From assembly GCA_028673005.1 (NCBI GenBank), contig CM054116.1, positions 21,925,840 through 21,989,839 on the forward strand: 64,000 nucleotides of DNA, given 5' to 3'. Of the stretch, positions 50,413 through 63,893 are shown piece by piece. Numbering within the stretch: the stretch's first letter is position 1; every line of letters begins with the position of its first letter. The translations under genes were made by a program, and so were the position numbers. The notes under the pieces were generated by a model, which had not been told where the DNA came from, searched no databases, and saw only the letters and a program-made list of their open reading frames with translations. The DNA is from Tanypteryx hageni. Its lineage: Eukaryota > Arthropoda > Insecta > Odonata > Petaluridae.

Positions 50413-50595
50413 AATTTACCAGTGTAGTGTTTTACAGATTCTCATAGCTATAGTTTCGTCAATGTCTATGTAAAATTTTAATGATAAATCTTTTTTTTGC
50501 GTCTTAGACAGTAGAACTAATTATGTCATATTATTCGTTTTTATACAAAATAATTTTTCTTTATATTTCGATAATGCCAGAAATACGCGAAACAC

Positions 50596-50861
50596 ATTGG
50601 ATGGCGTATGGAAAGGGGTGACGCCCAACAAAAAGCGCATCCCCCTGCTGTACACCAGTCATTGTGTATCGCCTTCCAATTTGTCTCGCGACGAATTTGT
50701 TTCGCAATTAAATTTTGTCGCGACAAATTTGTCTAGCGTTGTATTGATGCACGATGAGTTTGTCGTGCGATCTGTTGATGCGTGACGACTATTTAGGTGT
50801 GAGGAATAATGCGCAGCGAATCGAAGCATGACGAATTGACGCGCGATCGATTGACCGCGGT
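50596..50861. mobile_element. Foldback half, unit 3/4 junction
   Basis: As in the other units, but one T is missing (GAGGAATAATG near 50803), a change shared only with the junction at 63835. Confidence 0.6.
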
Positions 50862-51724
50862 ATGTTTACAGTATACGATTTCGCACTCGAATTAAAGACG
50901 ACCGCGGTTTTTCGCAAGCTGAAATTTGGGATTGCATTCAATACGGTATTGGTATTGGCAGGAAAATTTTATGATTTTAAATAAGCCTTTCACTCTCAGT
51001 TGATCATCAAATACTACATTAAAAATGAATTCCTTGGTCATCAGAGGGTCAGCATTATCATGGATATAATCCTTTATCTCATCTCGACCACAAATAGTTA
51101 GACTTCCCTATTATTTGTATAATTGGAAAATTTTAATCAACTCTTTCCAATCAATAACTAATCACGAAATTCCGCAAGGATCTGCTCTTAGGCCATCACT
51201 TTTCCTTTTGTATGTGAACAATATATGCCGCCCTGAACCAAATCCAGTCAACTCTACTGAAATCATCTTTACCAATGATATTTCTCAACTTATAACAGCC
51301 TCAACACTGGAGCAACTAAACTCTGATAATTCCATTGCAACAAACAAAATTCAAAGGCGGTCAGAAACCAACACCTTATTACTCAACCATTATAAAACAA
51401 ATTTTCTACAATATCGTTCATACCAAGGATACCAAACACCACTATCCGCAACCCATAAATGGTCATCCTATCTTAAAAGTTCCCTACACAAGTTTTCTTG
51501 GTATGCACATTTCAGATACCTTTGATTGGATCCATCGCACTGGATCAATCTCTAAGAAAACTGTGACCGATATTTTCATTATAATATCCTTATATGACAA
51601 AGTGACTGCTAGTATCCTTCTTGCAGTTTATTATTACCCACATATACATCCACCTCAAATATGGCATACTTTTCTGGGGCAAATCCTCTCATGCAGGGGC
51701 AGACTGTATCAAATGGCCCTGTAA
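50862..51724 (+). pseudogene. Decayed non-LTR reverse transcriptase, unit 4
   Basis: Same as unit 3, including the AAATAAGCC stop. One substitution (GTGACTGCT near 51603) is private. Confidence 0.7.
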
Positions 51725-54671
51725 CTTGTGAGGAAAACCGGATAAACCCTCTCCCGTCACATAAGTAGCCGAGAGTGGATACAATCTTATTCAAATCCAC
51801 ATAATATAATGGACATTTTTATCATCGAAAAGAATGTATTGTTGAAACAAATAATATACTAATTTCAAGGGATCATCATCCCCTGACCTTACTTATGTAG
51901 GCGGTAGGGTGGACTTATTCGCCATTACTTTTCACACCAGAATATGTCAGGTGAAAGCTTTGAATAATTATTCTTGTTTTCCATTTGGATTGCATGTGAA
52001 TGATTCGAATTCCGAGTGCGGGATTTTAACGGAGGGAGGGAATAGTATGACAAAAAGGGAAAGGAGGAGGGAATAAGAAATCCTAAGGAAACACGGTCGA
52101 TATTGGTATCAATAAACTTCCTCTGTTCTACTATCCATCACGTCCTCTTCTAGTTGTGGCCATTTAGGACCAACCTTACGAAGATTATGTTTCTCCTGTC
52201 ACCTTCAGTTTATGATTTATATGGATGTTTTTCTGTGGAAGCTGAACCGAAACGAAATCCTGCCGCTCAGTTTCCGTGCGTTTTTGCGTATTGAATCAAC
52301 TCAAGTATTATAGGTAATAGTGTAGGCACTTAACAAATCGAAACTATAGTTGTAATGTTTCCTTTGTCATCTGAAATTCACATCATTTGAGTCACGTTGT
52401 TTTCGTGTATTGTCGACGACATTTTTTAATGTAAAAGTATAATTTGGTTTTCCAATTTCTTTATGAAAACTCGTGTTTTTTAAAGAGCTACGATACTTAA
52501 AATAATATTTTATTAATCCAAAAATAATAGATTATTGTAAAAAGCACGTCAGTCTATTATAAGTACTAGTGGAACTGTCCGCCGAAACGATGAATTGACT
52601 TTACAAAAGAATAAAATTCAAAATTTCCATTTACGGTTTTCTTATAATTCAAGTGCATTGCACATAACTTCGATAAAACTCGTATTTTAACCGATTATCT
52701 CTTCAAACCAAAGCTTCCGTTGCTATGTAAACAAAGTGAAAAGTAAACGAAATCAAAAATGCTTATGATTGAAATTTACGTAGTATATTATTTGTTTAAA
52801 TGTATTCTCGCATATCCTATTATATTTTTAAATGATTTATTCATGTTATGAAAAGTCGAAAGGTTATTTCAAAATGCAAAATAAGGCAGAAAACTCGACG
52901 AACACCTTAACATCTTTGTGGAAAAGTCCGTCAATATGCATGGAAAGGCATGCTTACGTATAATATGTCTTCGTACAAATTACACTTTGACATTATTTAT
53001 TCGCGTCTTTAAGATATTAACGTTCGATTTCAAAATGCAAAATAAAGTAACATGGTACATTGAGTTTTGTTCATCGGGGTACGTTCTGTTAATGGCGACG
53101 CACACTGAATGCCCATGCGGATAAAATCGATCAAATATAATTATCACGATTTGTCTGAATCCCCCTAAAAATCATGTCTACAGAAAAATACGTATACGTA
53201 TTAGATCTTATTAAGTAATATATCCACGTGTATGCTTAGGCGGATCGAGACGACAAGAAGGGATGTTTGCAGGTTTCCCCTGGTACAGAAGTGCTGTTCG
53301 TCAAATTCGCTGTAGTAGGTATAATCGTATACTAAGTAATTTGCTTCGAAATCATAAAATATAATCAGGAGTTTATTAGTATATTATTTACTAAAACATA
53401 ATATATTACAGAATTTGGATTAGTTTGATACCCATAAAGCCCTGTTTTCTTCATCCGGTCCAAATACGCCATTTTAGTTGTGTTAACGCATAGGCCATAT
53501 ATACAAATATTGGCAGCAATCGGTGCAGCAAGTTCTATACGAATTTCTCAATGGCGAATCCATAATATAATCAAGGCAGACTGCTTTTCCAAGAATATTT
53601 GACGTAATCGAGCAGTTCTATTATACTAGGAATTACTCCGAGTACACCATAAGCCCTGAATTTTCGTTCCTCAATTGTGCGATCGATGTTTACAGTAACA
53701 TTTACTATTGTATGTATTGTATTGTAAAGTTTTACCATTAATATAATTACGCATTAGCGTCTTAAATACCATTCACATGAATAGATGCACCGAAGCCTTT
53801 AAAGCCGAAATAAAATTATGTGGATTGTGGCGATACTATTAGCCAAAACGTAAAAAATAAACAACTTCTCGGTTACCGAACACACGTAAGTAGATGTATC
53901 GATTTATGTTGCGATAAATCTTTCAATGTTTCAGTGATAAAGGATAACAATGTTCTAATATTCTTTAAAAATCATTTGGGTCACTTTGAGAGTATTCATA
54001 GACTATATTTAACCCATTTGTACCCTGGAAAATGTTGACAAATTTTGCGCTTAAAGGATGATTTCGAGCGATTTAACATGTTATACGACAAAACATGTAC
54101 AGAATTAAAATATTCAGTCCTTCTTGCGTAAAATAAGCCATTTCAAGTAATCGTAAATTAACATCTATGTATATTTATATCCACGTCAGTGAAGATCTGC
54201 ATGGCATTTTGGGGTTTCTCTACGACATTTACCATGCATTTTATGGAAAGAGTATTTCGTTAACCCCACGGGGTACGAGAGACCCCACGGTCTGAAATCC
54301 TAGACTAAATCCTTCCCTTCGTCCGTAGCTTGGCCCATGAAACTTTTGAATTACACGGCTCTTATGGTGTCCGAGTTATTATCGCACAAACATTCTCTTT
54401 TATATATTACATTATTACCACGAAATCAATCCAGATAGCAACCGATATCAACAGTGCACGTTGTGTATTGTTTGGTATCCATCAACAAACGGTCTACGTT
54501 TATAAAACGAAAAGGACTGGGCGATTCATACTATCAGATAATTTTACATTTATTATTAGACAATTAGTCAATTTTATCGTTTTTGTAGTTATAAAGTATT
54601 CTTTATTGTTTAAAAGTATATTTCTAGTCCTGTTTAATCTACGCGGCATCTTTTTTTAAATTTATTTTCAG
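51725..54671. other. Non-coding DNA upstream of carrier copy 4
   Basis: Equivalent to 12227-15184. Near 54505 it combines the AAAAGG of units 2 and 3 with the downstream variants of unit 1. No exon placed. Confidence 0.45.
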
Positions 54672-54704
54672 GAATAGGTGGCCTGAATTCTTCCAAAGTA
54701 AGGA

Positions 54705-57700
54705 ATGTCAAGAGCGTCGGAGGTAAGTTGCCTTCCCAGATTTTACGTTTTTAACGTAAATATGTGATATCGGTGCTTCAAAGTCGCCTTTAATCTCGCA
54801 TTACCTTTTTGCATACACATAATTTCTACAGTCGCACGGAATTTTTCAGCATTTATCTCGAATTAAGACTTCATTGTTCGATTCTTTTGATAACGTGAAA
54901 ATGTATGGGAATGGAAATACTCTCATTTACTAGTTCTACGAGTTTTATTTAAATCTATTTTGATATGACCAACACTTTACGACATATGAATGAAAGTTCA
55001 GTTTTTGTCACCAGTAAAATGGCTTGCGTAATTCAATTATGTGCTTTTCTTTTTGCCTTTGACTCAAAGTCCTAAATATCAACTTTCATGATAATCCGTT
55101 AGGTAGGAGCCGAGAACGAACATGAGGACGGTCGGACGTACAGACCGAAGCTAATAGGCACTCATGCTGGAAGCCAAACGCTCCTAAAAAAAGCGAAACA
55201 CACTAAGTAAAGTACTTCATAAAGGCATACTGCTGAAACCTAAGTAAACAATTAAATGTTCTTCTGAATTACCACGTTGCATGTAAAACAAACCTACTGT
55301 CCCTCATGTGAACTTATTTTTATCGAATTTCACAATTATTTTCTCGTGTCTAACTGGAGCAGTACGTGTGTTTCCGTGTCACCGTATGGGCGATAAGAAA
55401 ATTGTCTTAATTTAACCTTGCCTGCTGTTTCTACGACTACGAAACATTTGTTCCTTATATTAAATCATCGATAATGAGATTGTTTTTTATTACGATCAAT
55501 AAACAAAACATAATCACAGACTACTTTCACAGAGTTGCTATGGAGTAACGATGTTTTCTCACGGACGGTTTCATTTCTCGCTCCAGGATTCATCTCGCTC
55601 GAGGACTTCGATCAACGTGTGGGCGGGAGTCGCAGCTGGGATCACGGCTACCACGGTGACGGCCCCACTAGACCGGGCCAAGGATCACTTCACGGTAAAT
55701 TTACGGATGCACCTAAAATTCAACTGCTCTTTCTTCCGTCGCGGTCATTTTATATTCTGTTTGCACCCACTCCGTAAGAGGGTGACGCCTAAGCTAGTAA
55801 CTCGGAGGAGGAGAGAGATTTAAAGCAGGGCCTTAAAATCGATGTAGGGAAATGGCAATTGATTAGTATACCGGACGCGAAAAAAATAACGCCATGCCGA
55901 CTAACTTTCACTTTTCGGCTACGGCGACTGCGCGACTTGAGAGAAAAGATACCCTATTTCATGACGAGACCCGCGGCGCATGAGACTTGCTGTTGATTTT
56001 GAGGTACATTTAAAATTCGTACCGTTTTCACTCTTAAATGGAAGTTTTGCTTGCGTGAGTCGCACCTAATCATGGATGCGTCGAATTACTCGATGGCAAT
56101 CGAAATTGAGCCTTGAATCGCTCTTGAAACTTGGCTACTTCCACCGACGAATAGGAGTGCGCCAACTAAAAAAACGCCCACTGTCAATGACGCTTGAGCT
56201 AATGTGCGCATTGTGTACTTTCTCAGAACCACAACAGACCGTTCGGGACGATGGCTGGCCTGAAATTCATCCGCCAATCGTGGAGAGAGCGAGGGCCGCG
56301 ATACCTCTGGAGGGGTCACTCCGCCGCCTTGCTGAGAGTCGTCCCGTATGCCGCCCTTCAGTATTCGACGCACGAAAGGTACAAGTCCTTTCTCGAAGTG
56401 GACCAGGGTCCAGCCCAAGGGTACGTACGGAAATGTTCGATTCCCTCAAACGTTTGCTATTCCGGATAATAGATTCAGTGTGGGAGGAATGCACTTTTCC
56501 AAATTCCACTACCTTCTCTTTTCTGAACCGATTTTGTTTTGGTCGAGATTGTAGCGAGTTATGCATCCCGAAGGAACTCTAGCTGATATTTGAAAAGTGG
56601 CTCTACGTTCATCATTACGGTAACCTCACACAGAGGGATATGAGAGAGAATAATTATATTACTCGATTCATTTAACAATCGAAATGCGGGTGGATGTTTG
56701 CATTGCTCCTCATCCAACAGTAGTCGTCGCCAGTGGGAGTGCGCGTTTGTTCCGTAGCGTTAATCATCCTTATTCTTAGCGGGGGCAGGATACTGATTCA
56801 CCTGCTCTGCTCGCTAGACCACGTTTCATTGCCAGCGTCTCTCATGCAGGGACTCCGTATCGAAGGGATGTGTTGCCGGCGCCCTCTCTGGAGTGACATC
56901 AGCCTCCCTGACCTATCCACTGGACGTAGTGAAGAACAGGATGGCTCAGGATGGCGGGAAAGGACACCTGTTTAAGGTAACTCGACGAAAAACATTCGAA
57001 AAATCTGTCTTAGCATGCCCCCTTAAATCACTATTTCGTGTGAAGCTTTGGTGACACAATTATTCCTTGTTCATTCGACTACGTAGCGATCACGGGTTCT
57101 TCCTCTTTTCAGAATCAACGGATAACACATTTTTATCCCTATGACTCACGTTCCATTTTCTCTTCATTCAGGCTTTCGCCCGAGTTTGGAAGGAAGGGGG
57201 AACGCGCGCGTTCTTCCGCGGTTTCACCCCGACCGTCATCGGGGTGATACCGTATTCCGGAATTAGCTTCGCCGCGTATAGCACGCTCAAGGAAAAAGCT
57301 GTCGGTGAGTAAATCTTCTTCACCCACTTCTTTGACTTGGTATCGCCGCCCAAACGTCTCATTCACACGCGAAATCCTTCGCGAGACAAATCCTCTTACA
57401 AAACGAAGCACTCACCTCGCACCATGCTCGCACGCATTTGAGAGTTGAAATGCAATCGCGAGCTTTTACGAATCTCCTTTCGTCACTCATTGTCAGCTCC
57501 GATGATGGTTGCGCCTCGTTTCGCAGTCACTGAGGGGCGAAAGACTGACTGGTTTTGTTCACGCGCCTTCTTTGCAGTAATACGAATGTGATACCACGTC
57601 ATTAGCTGTTACTTTTGTTTGCAACTTTAAACAATACTCCTCACTTAAATGCTGTGTATTATTTAATGATCCAGGCGGCGATTCAGACGAGGGCACCCAT

Positions 57701-58365
57701 CCGGGAGTGACGCTTTTGTGCGGCGGCCTGGCAGGCCTCTTGGGCCAGGCGATCTCCTACCCCTTTGATGTGGTGCGGAAGCAGATGCAAAACACGCGTC
57801 GCACTGCTACTAATAAGGCCTCAATGACGAAGACGTTGTTTAATATCTACAGGTGAGCTTGAAAAACGCGGACCATCCGTAGTTTTTAATAATGATGCAC
57901 CGTGGCTCTCTCTCTCACCCACTCCTCCTGTGCAGCTAATTAACGAGCTTTCGAATATTATGTGGCAGCAGAATGATGCATGCATTTGTGTCACGCATTT
58001 GATGTGAACCAAAAAGATATCCCTTGACAACTACTCTCCTACCAAAATACTTCTGTTTTTCCTCTCTCCGTGCTACCTTTAACCTCACTCCGAAATTCTG
58101 CCAAATGAGGCTTCCGAGATAATTGCTGCCGAACGTTATCGCGCTCTCGACTAGCCACCTTACCCAGTACCCTTACCTCCCTTCAACCTAAAATCTACCG
58201 GAATTCTCGTGGTTATAAGCGTCTTTGCTCTTCAATTACAGGAAGCACGGATTGAGAAATGGGCTCTTCAGAGGCTACAGCATGAGCTGGGTGAAAGGTT
58301 TCGTAGGCGCCGCCATCAGTTTCTACGCGTTCGACGCATTGACCGAACGCGCAAGAGAAAAATAG
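54705..58365 (+). CDS. SLC25A42-like mitochondrial carrier, copy 4 (seven exons)
   Basis: Coding exons: 54705-54722, 55587-55694, 56227-56420, 56850-56976, 57172-57304, 57675-57852, 58242-58365. The frame is intact (293 residues) with Leu261 as in copies 2 and 3. The leader before the ATG (TTCCAAAGTAAGGA) and the DNA just upstream match copy 1. The upstream AAAAGG and the coding variants match copies 2 and 3. The gene is therefore a mosaic in its flanks but not in its protein. Predicted topology is three repeats of two membrane helices, as for all SLC25 carriers. Localisation to the inner mitochondrial membrane is known for the family and inferred here. Confidence 0.9.
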
Positions 58366-59566
58366 ACTCGCAGACAGGTTATCTCCAGTGGCGCCTGTAT
58401 TCCTGGCACGACCCAGCACGGAATCCGGTAGGTGGCATTCTATTACTTGCGATTTTCACTTGTAAATACACCATCGATACATTGATCCGGAGGGTATCTT
58501 TATTTTCACCAGCAACGAACCATTTCGCCGGTCGAGGCCACGAGTTGCGGATTCGTGGATCAAAGGAGAAATTCCTGTCGAGTAAGTAGTCGCGGGCAAT
58601 GGACTTCGATGGACACCACCCGGAGCCTTGACGGCTCGAGATTCCTTATTCTATGCTCCATAGGAAACGATCACATTCGAGGTATCTGAGCCTCCTACTC
58701 CGGAAACGAGGTGGCGAATTGCCAAATTTACCATGTGCATTGCAACGTATTCCGAATCCTTAGGGGTGTCGATATAAGATATTTCATCTACGCGTTGGAC
58801 AAATTGAAATAGACAGCCTCATATTACGAAACGCCTAGGAAATCATTTATCCCGCCCCGGTATATTCGCCATTAAATCCTGAGAGCGTCTTCACTTTGCA
58901 GAACCTATCGAATCTGCAGCGTTTACATCAATCCTGCAGGATCGCAGGTTACGCATTAACGTTAAACTACGAATCTGGAAAGTGAGTCAGTCACCCAAGT
59001 GTTCCAAATGACGTCACCTACCTTACTTACCTCTCTGACAGCCAGGATAAAATTAAACTACATATTAGTATTGCCAGATAGCCTTTTAAAATAAGGATTT
59101 AAATCATAAAAATTATAAATTATTTTTAAAGATATTTACCTGTAATATGGTAGAAGTACACCAAGTTTATTCCTAATTACACAAAAACTCACACCCTCAC
59201 GCATAAAATTATTTAAAAATTTATAAAAAATGCTCTTGATCATCTTATGCTCTATCCCAAAAATTTCTTTCAGATTGCTCCATCATGATGGCAATTTCCT
59301 GGTAAGCAGTACCAAACTGAAGAGGACAGCTAATAACCACCCAAATGCGAGGTAAATGCCATTTATGCATTCATCTGTCTTTTCAAGGAGGTCAACAATC
59401 AGTTTTGCTACAATTAGCATCATCAAGTGACACAGTATTTCCGCTAGCTCAATAAATAGCAAGAAAGAAAGTGGAGGGGGGAAAGACGGGCGAGGTTTGA
59501 CAGGACAGCGGGGATGATGATTTGTTGGTATTTGAGAGATGGTCAAAATGAAAAGACATACTTCAA
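58366..59566. other. 3' flank of carrier copy 4
   Basis: Equivalent to 18879-20079, no gene supported. Confidence 0.4.
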
Positions 59567-59902
59567 TTGGCAACGCTTGATTTTTCAAAACGATTATATT
59601 TATAGTGAGCCATGTGTTCCTTGAAGCGTGTTATTAGTTTCCTTCTTGTTTGTCCTATGTACTTTTTGTCGCATAAATATATAAATACAATATATAAATA
59701 AATATATAAATATAATCGTTTTGAAAAACCAAGCGTTGCCAACCACATCTTTGAAACAGGTCATAGTATACACGTAAACGATTTAACATTGATAACTTCA
59801 GCCAATAACTCACTAAACTCGTTAGAAAAACTTCACATTTACAAAAACCGCGATACACTTATGAACACGGACACAGATTTCAACAAGACCCTATACAAAT
59901 AG
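59567..59902. pseudogene. GIY-YIG domain split into opposed halves, unit 4
   Basis: Same arms (59567-59604 and 59705-59742) and plus-strand stop at 59900-59902. One private change (ACAGATTTC near 59874) alters one residue of the plus-strand half. Confidence 0.72.
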
Positions 59903-60028
59903 ACAGATTTAAACGACACACATGCCGAAAAATCTTTCCGCGTTTCACTTGTTTCTTGGTCGTCTTCTTAATACTTTCCGTTTAAAACCTGGCAGTTGGC
60001 TCCCAGTCACTGTTGAAACAGGTTTTAC

Positions 60029-60069
60029 CCCAATGCATTTCGCCCACCTTGTGGGCAAAATGCATTGGG
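60029..60069. repeat. 41-base hairpin, unit 4
   Basis: Identical to the stem at 20542-20582. Confidence 0.75.
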
Positions 60070-61100
60070 TGTTGTAACCCTCTAATTGTTTGGCTAAAGG
60101 AGTATTTTCCTTTATTAATCTTAGCCAAAGTTATTGAGCTACTATCAATTATCGTAGGATGTATCGTTACGCATTTAATCGATATTTCTTTAAACAAATG
60201 AAACATAAGATAATATAATTGCATTTATTTCATTGCGAACTTACGATCCGGATTTCAATTAATACAGTACTAAGTTTTTAAAATACATTTTTTAAATTCT
60301 GTTTTTCTTAAACAAAAATTTATAACAAACCATTTCATAATGAATGAAGGAACTAGCATACCTACACTGAATATGTGTTCAAAATATACACCGAATACAT
60401 TCAATGAGAGATAATTTTTTTTTCTGTTTTGACAATCTGCTAAATGGGCGATCGTCTTAGATTCGGGATCCTCTTGGATTTGGGTAAAAATGGCAATTAG
60501 CTATTGTTAAGGATTTAGTTTTCTTTTTACTTACAAATTTAAGTATGGAAGATGAAAATTTGAGAGAGAAGAATCTCATAAAAAAAGGAAACTGCCCCTG
60601 GAACAAAACCCAGGTCATTTTGAGGAAAAGGAACGTTTTGTTTTTTTCTCATAAAACAAATAAAATGGAAAAATGTTGCTCATTCGATGAATTCCATGAG
60701 GGTGCATATGATTTCCTTCTGCTGGTCTAGGCATGCAGTGTCATGAGATGTTTCCTAAAGATGTACTTCCGAAGTTACACAAAAAAATAATAATATAGCT
60801 TCATGGGGGATACTCAATATGGAAATGTAGTAGGGAGTCCATCCAGAGAAGTTTTCCCCAGGCCCCATATGTGTTAAAAGTAGCCCTGGATAAATGGAGG
60901 AGTTGATTCCATTGTTGGGAATTGTTAATGTCAGGCCCAGGAAATAATATTGCCATTAGATTCAACCGTAAAACATAAGAGTAAAGAGAGAATGTGGCCA
61001 AAGGAGCTAGTATATTATAATGGGTAATCAATTTCTGAATTGTATTTTTACAAAATGGCGATTGGATAAAATTCTTGGCATATAAAGAGCAATAAATTAA
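60070..61100. other. Spacer between Penelope-like fragments, unit 4, with deletion
   Basis: Equivalent to 20583-21742, but about 130 bases present in units 1-3 are missing at about 61101, where AATTAATT now joins ATGTAAAACTAATAG. No gene supported. Confidence 0.45.
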
Positions 61101-61533
61101 TTATGTAAAACTAATAGAAGGATGGAGAGAATTCAAGTAATTAACAAATAGGTTCAATTGTCTGTCAGCTCCTTTCCAAAAGCATAAAATATCTTCGAAA
61201 TAGCAATGCCAGCAAACAACATATTGTATATTTGAATGGAATAATTTGCATTTAATGCAGTTCAAGAAAATGTCAGCTAATAAAAGGGAGATAGGAGAGC
61301 CCATAGCTAGGCCTTCGTTTTGCCAATAAAACAATCTCAAAAAGAATATATGTAGTGAGAAAGAATCTTTGACACGAGCTTGATAACACATCTTCCGACA
61401 CAAGCACAGCATCTTTCACTGGCATTGTTGAGGAAAGTTTTGTGATATCGAATGATGCCAATCCTGAATTTGGAGGTAATATCACATCCAGCAATCCCTT
61501 TGTTAGTTCTAGTTCACAACATGCATAAATAAT
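61101..61533 (-). pseudogene. Penelope-like reverse transcriptase fragment, unit 4
   Basis: Same as unit 1, with SLLLADIFLN in motif B, which is closer to the family consensus than SLILADIFLN of units 1-3. Confidence 0.7.
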
Positions 61534-63108
61534 TTTTTTATATATAACACCAAAAATAAATATTTACTATTGCTGACAAACTGACCAGAAATTATGATAA
61601 TTACCAACTGCTAAAATTCAATTGGGTTTAACCAAGCACTCTCTTCTATCTTATTTTTTTTAGAAAAAATATTTATGGAAATTAATATGACTAAACTCCT
61701 TTATGAATTTACTCAAGTTAAAGACTAAAATTCAAAACGTTAAAGAAATTATTGTCACTGCTATTAATTTTGCAACTGCTCAAATTCCAACTTATGTCAA
61801 ATTTATCTCATAGTCATTTTTCAGGAATGTGTAATATCTGAGAGACCTCCACTGTATTTTGGGGACAGAAGACAAAACACTGCCCCAGATCAGGACATGT
61901 GGATGCAGACAAGCAGAGAAAATGCTATGATGCCGCCCCTAGAAAAGTGCCGCCTCTCAAACTCACCTCATGCAGCATCCCATGGGATATGGAGTGACAA
62001 TACACATAAAATTAATGCACATAATACATTACCACTAAGCTGTAATCTCTAGCCATTGTGATAACTATGATGATCTGGAAAATTCATGAATGCTGACTGG
62101 TATCAATATTCAGTTGATATCCATGATTACTCGTGTGTTTGACAACGAGTTAATAAACATTACAGTATTAATATCAGTTAATAGTAACAATACTCTTCTC
62201 AAATATTTAAATGATTAAAAGAGATTTTTGTATCAATTTATTTTTTATTTTACCATTTTAATGAATAAAGAAATAAATAAAGCAGACTTTTTTCTCATTT
62301 CAAAATTATTCCCAATTTTAATGAAAGTTTTGGAAATTGTTCCATGATTGATAAAGAGTGATAAAAAATTAATAACTCCATATGATGTGATATTTTTTTC
62401 ATGTCTCAGCACCTGAACCAAAGAACTAGCAAATTTTAGCATTTCTTCTAGTGACTGTGCTCGAGAATTCTCGAGAAATTCCCTTTCATTTAAATTCTCA
62501 TTTTTCGAGAAATTTTTTCCTCCAATATTCGAGAACTGTCACATAATAATTAATTTAATTTAAAAATCACAACTTTACACATAAAAATTAACACAAAAGG
62601 TGCAAACGACAGGAAATGTTATGCTGAATAAATATCTTTACAGTCCATTTCATACATTCAAACAGTGCTTTCTAAATTGTGGGGGAGCATGCTGGAAAGG
62701 TCAGGGAAAAGGAGGTTGGGTGAAAGATTTGTCACACATGTATTTCTTGTTTAACCATCCTAATCCTTAGACCTACATCCTGCAGCAATCAGATTCTAGC
62801 CCTCAAGCGGCTAGGACAGTGGTTCCCAACCTGGTCGCCATGGAACACTGGGGTGCCACAGATGATTTTTAGGGGTGCTGCCATAAAATTAGTCTTGTAA
62901 ATGATTGGACGATTTGAATACCAAAAGTGATTGGCATGGCAGTAATCTAATATCAAAATAATTTTGCAGTCATCACCTAACCAGTTAGACTTTCAATGCT
63001 CATGGCCCTCCAGTGCTAAATGATTCCAAAACCAGTCAAATGTAATTTGCAGAGTTATCCATGCACATTAGCTTTCACAGTAATGGATGGGAAAAATGTT
63101 GATACCCT
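61534..63108. other. Unit 4 DNA without recognised gene
   Basis: Equivalent to 22176-23750. The empty LINE target, palindrome and hAT-like end are present. A stop shortens the minus open frame seen at 22887-23150 in unit 1, again arguing against coding. Confidence 0.4.
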
Positions 63109-63444
63109 TTAACGCGGGTTTGCGCCTTTACTGATCATCATTGATTTGAGTGTGTTCATACCTGCTCTTTTTGCACATGCAAGGACCTTCAGCATCACCT
63201 TTGATTCCTCTCTGCATGCCATGGCCTCATCACCAGCTGCAAACACGCCATGAGAAAGACACTGCCAAAATAGGCATTTCACTGGCATTATAGATTTGCA
63301 CAGCAGTAAGATTTTTATCCACAACAAACTTGGAAAATTTATAAATAAATCTTTCTGCAGTATCTGAATCTCTGCAATAGGCCTGAAATAAGCAACCTTC
63401 ACTTCCTTGTAGCATAAGCTATTTAAAAAATACTCCATTGACAT
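63109..63444 (-). pseudogene. Tigger/pogo transposase fragment, unit 4
   Basis: Same broken frames as at 23751-24086. Confidence 0.7.
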
Positions 63445-63627
63445 AATTTACCAGTGTAGTGTTTTACAGATTCTCATAGCTATAGTTTCGTCAATGTCTA
63501 TGTAAAATTTTAATGATAAATCTTTTTTTTGCGTCTTAGACAGTAGAACTAATTATGTCATATTATTCGTTTTTATACAAAATAATTTTTCTTTATATTT
63601 CGATAATGCCAGAAATACGCGAAACAC

Positions 63628-63893
63628 ATTGGATGGCGTATGGAAAGGGGTGACGCCCAACAAAAAGCGCATCCCCCTGCTGTACACCAGTCATTGTGTA
63701 TCGCCTTCCAATTTGTCTCGCGACGAATTTGTTTCGCAATTAAATTTTGTCGCGACAAATTTGTCTAGCGTTGTATTGATGCACGATGAGTTTGTCGTGC
63801 GATCTGTTGATGCGTGACGACTATTTAGGTGTGAGGAATAATGCGCAGCGAATCGAAGCATGACGAATTGACGCGCGATCGATTGACCGCGGT
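63628..63893. mobile_element. Foldback half, unit 4/5 junction
   Basis: Centre plus right arm. Shares the one-base deletion with the junction at 50803. Confidence 0.6.

Larger units (their letters stand above)
37700..50861. repeat. Array unit 3 (13,162 bp)
   Basis: A full unit, nearly identical to unit 2 over most of its length but sharing some variants only with unit 4. Confidence 0.93.
50862..63893. repeat. Array unit 4 (13,032 bp)
   Basis: A full unit. It is about 130 bases shorter than its neighbours because of one deletion near 61101. Confidence 0.93.

Noticed and set aside
54500..54560. Copy 4 mosaic block taken alone as proof of gene conversion
   Set aside because: Units 1 and 4 sharing a state against 2 and 3 fits a simple tree on its own. 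Only the additional 3+4 versus 1+2 sites create a conflict, so the argument rests on those.
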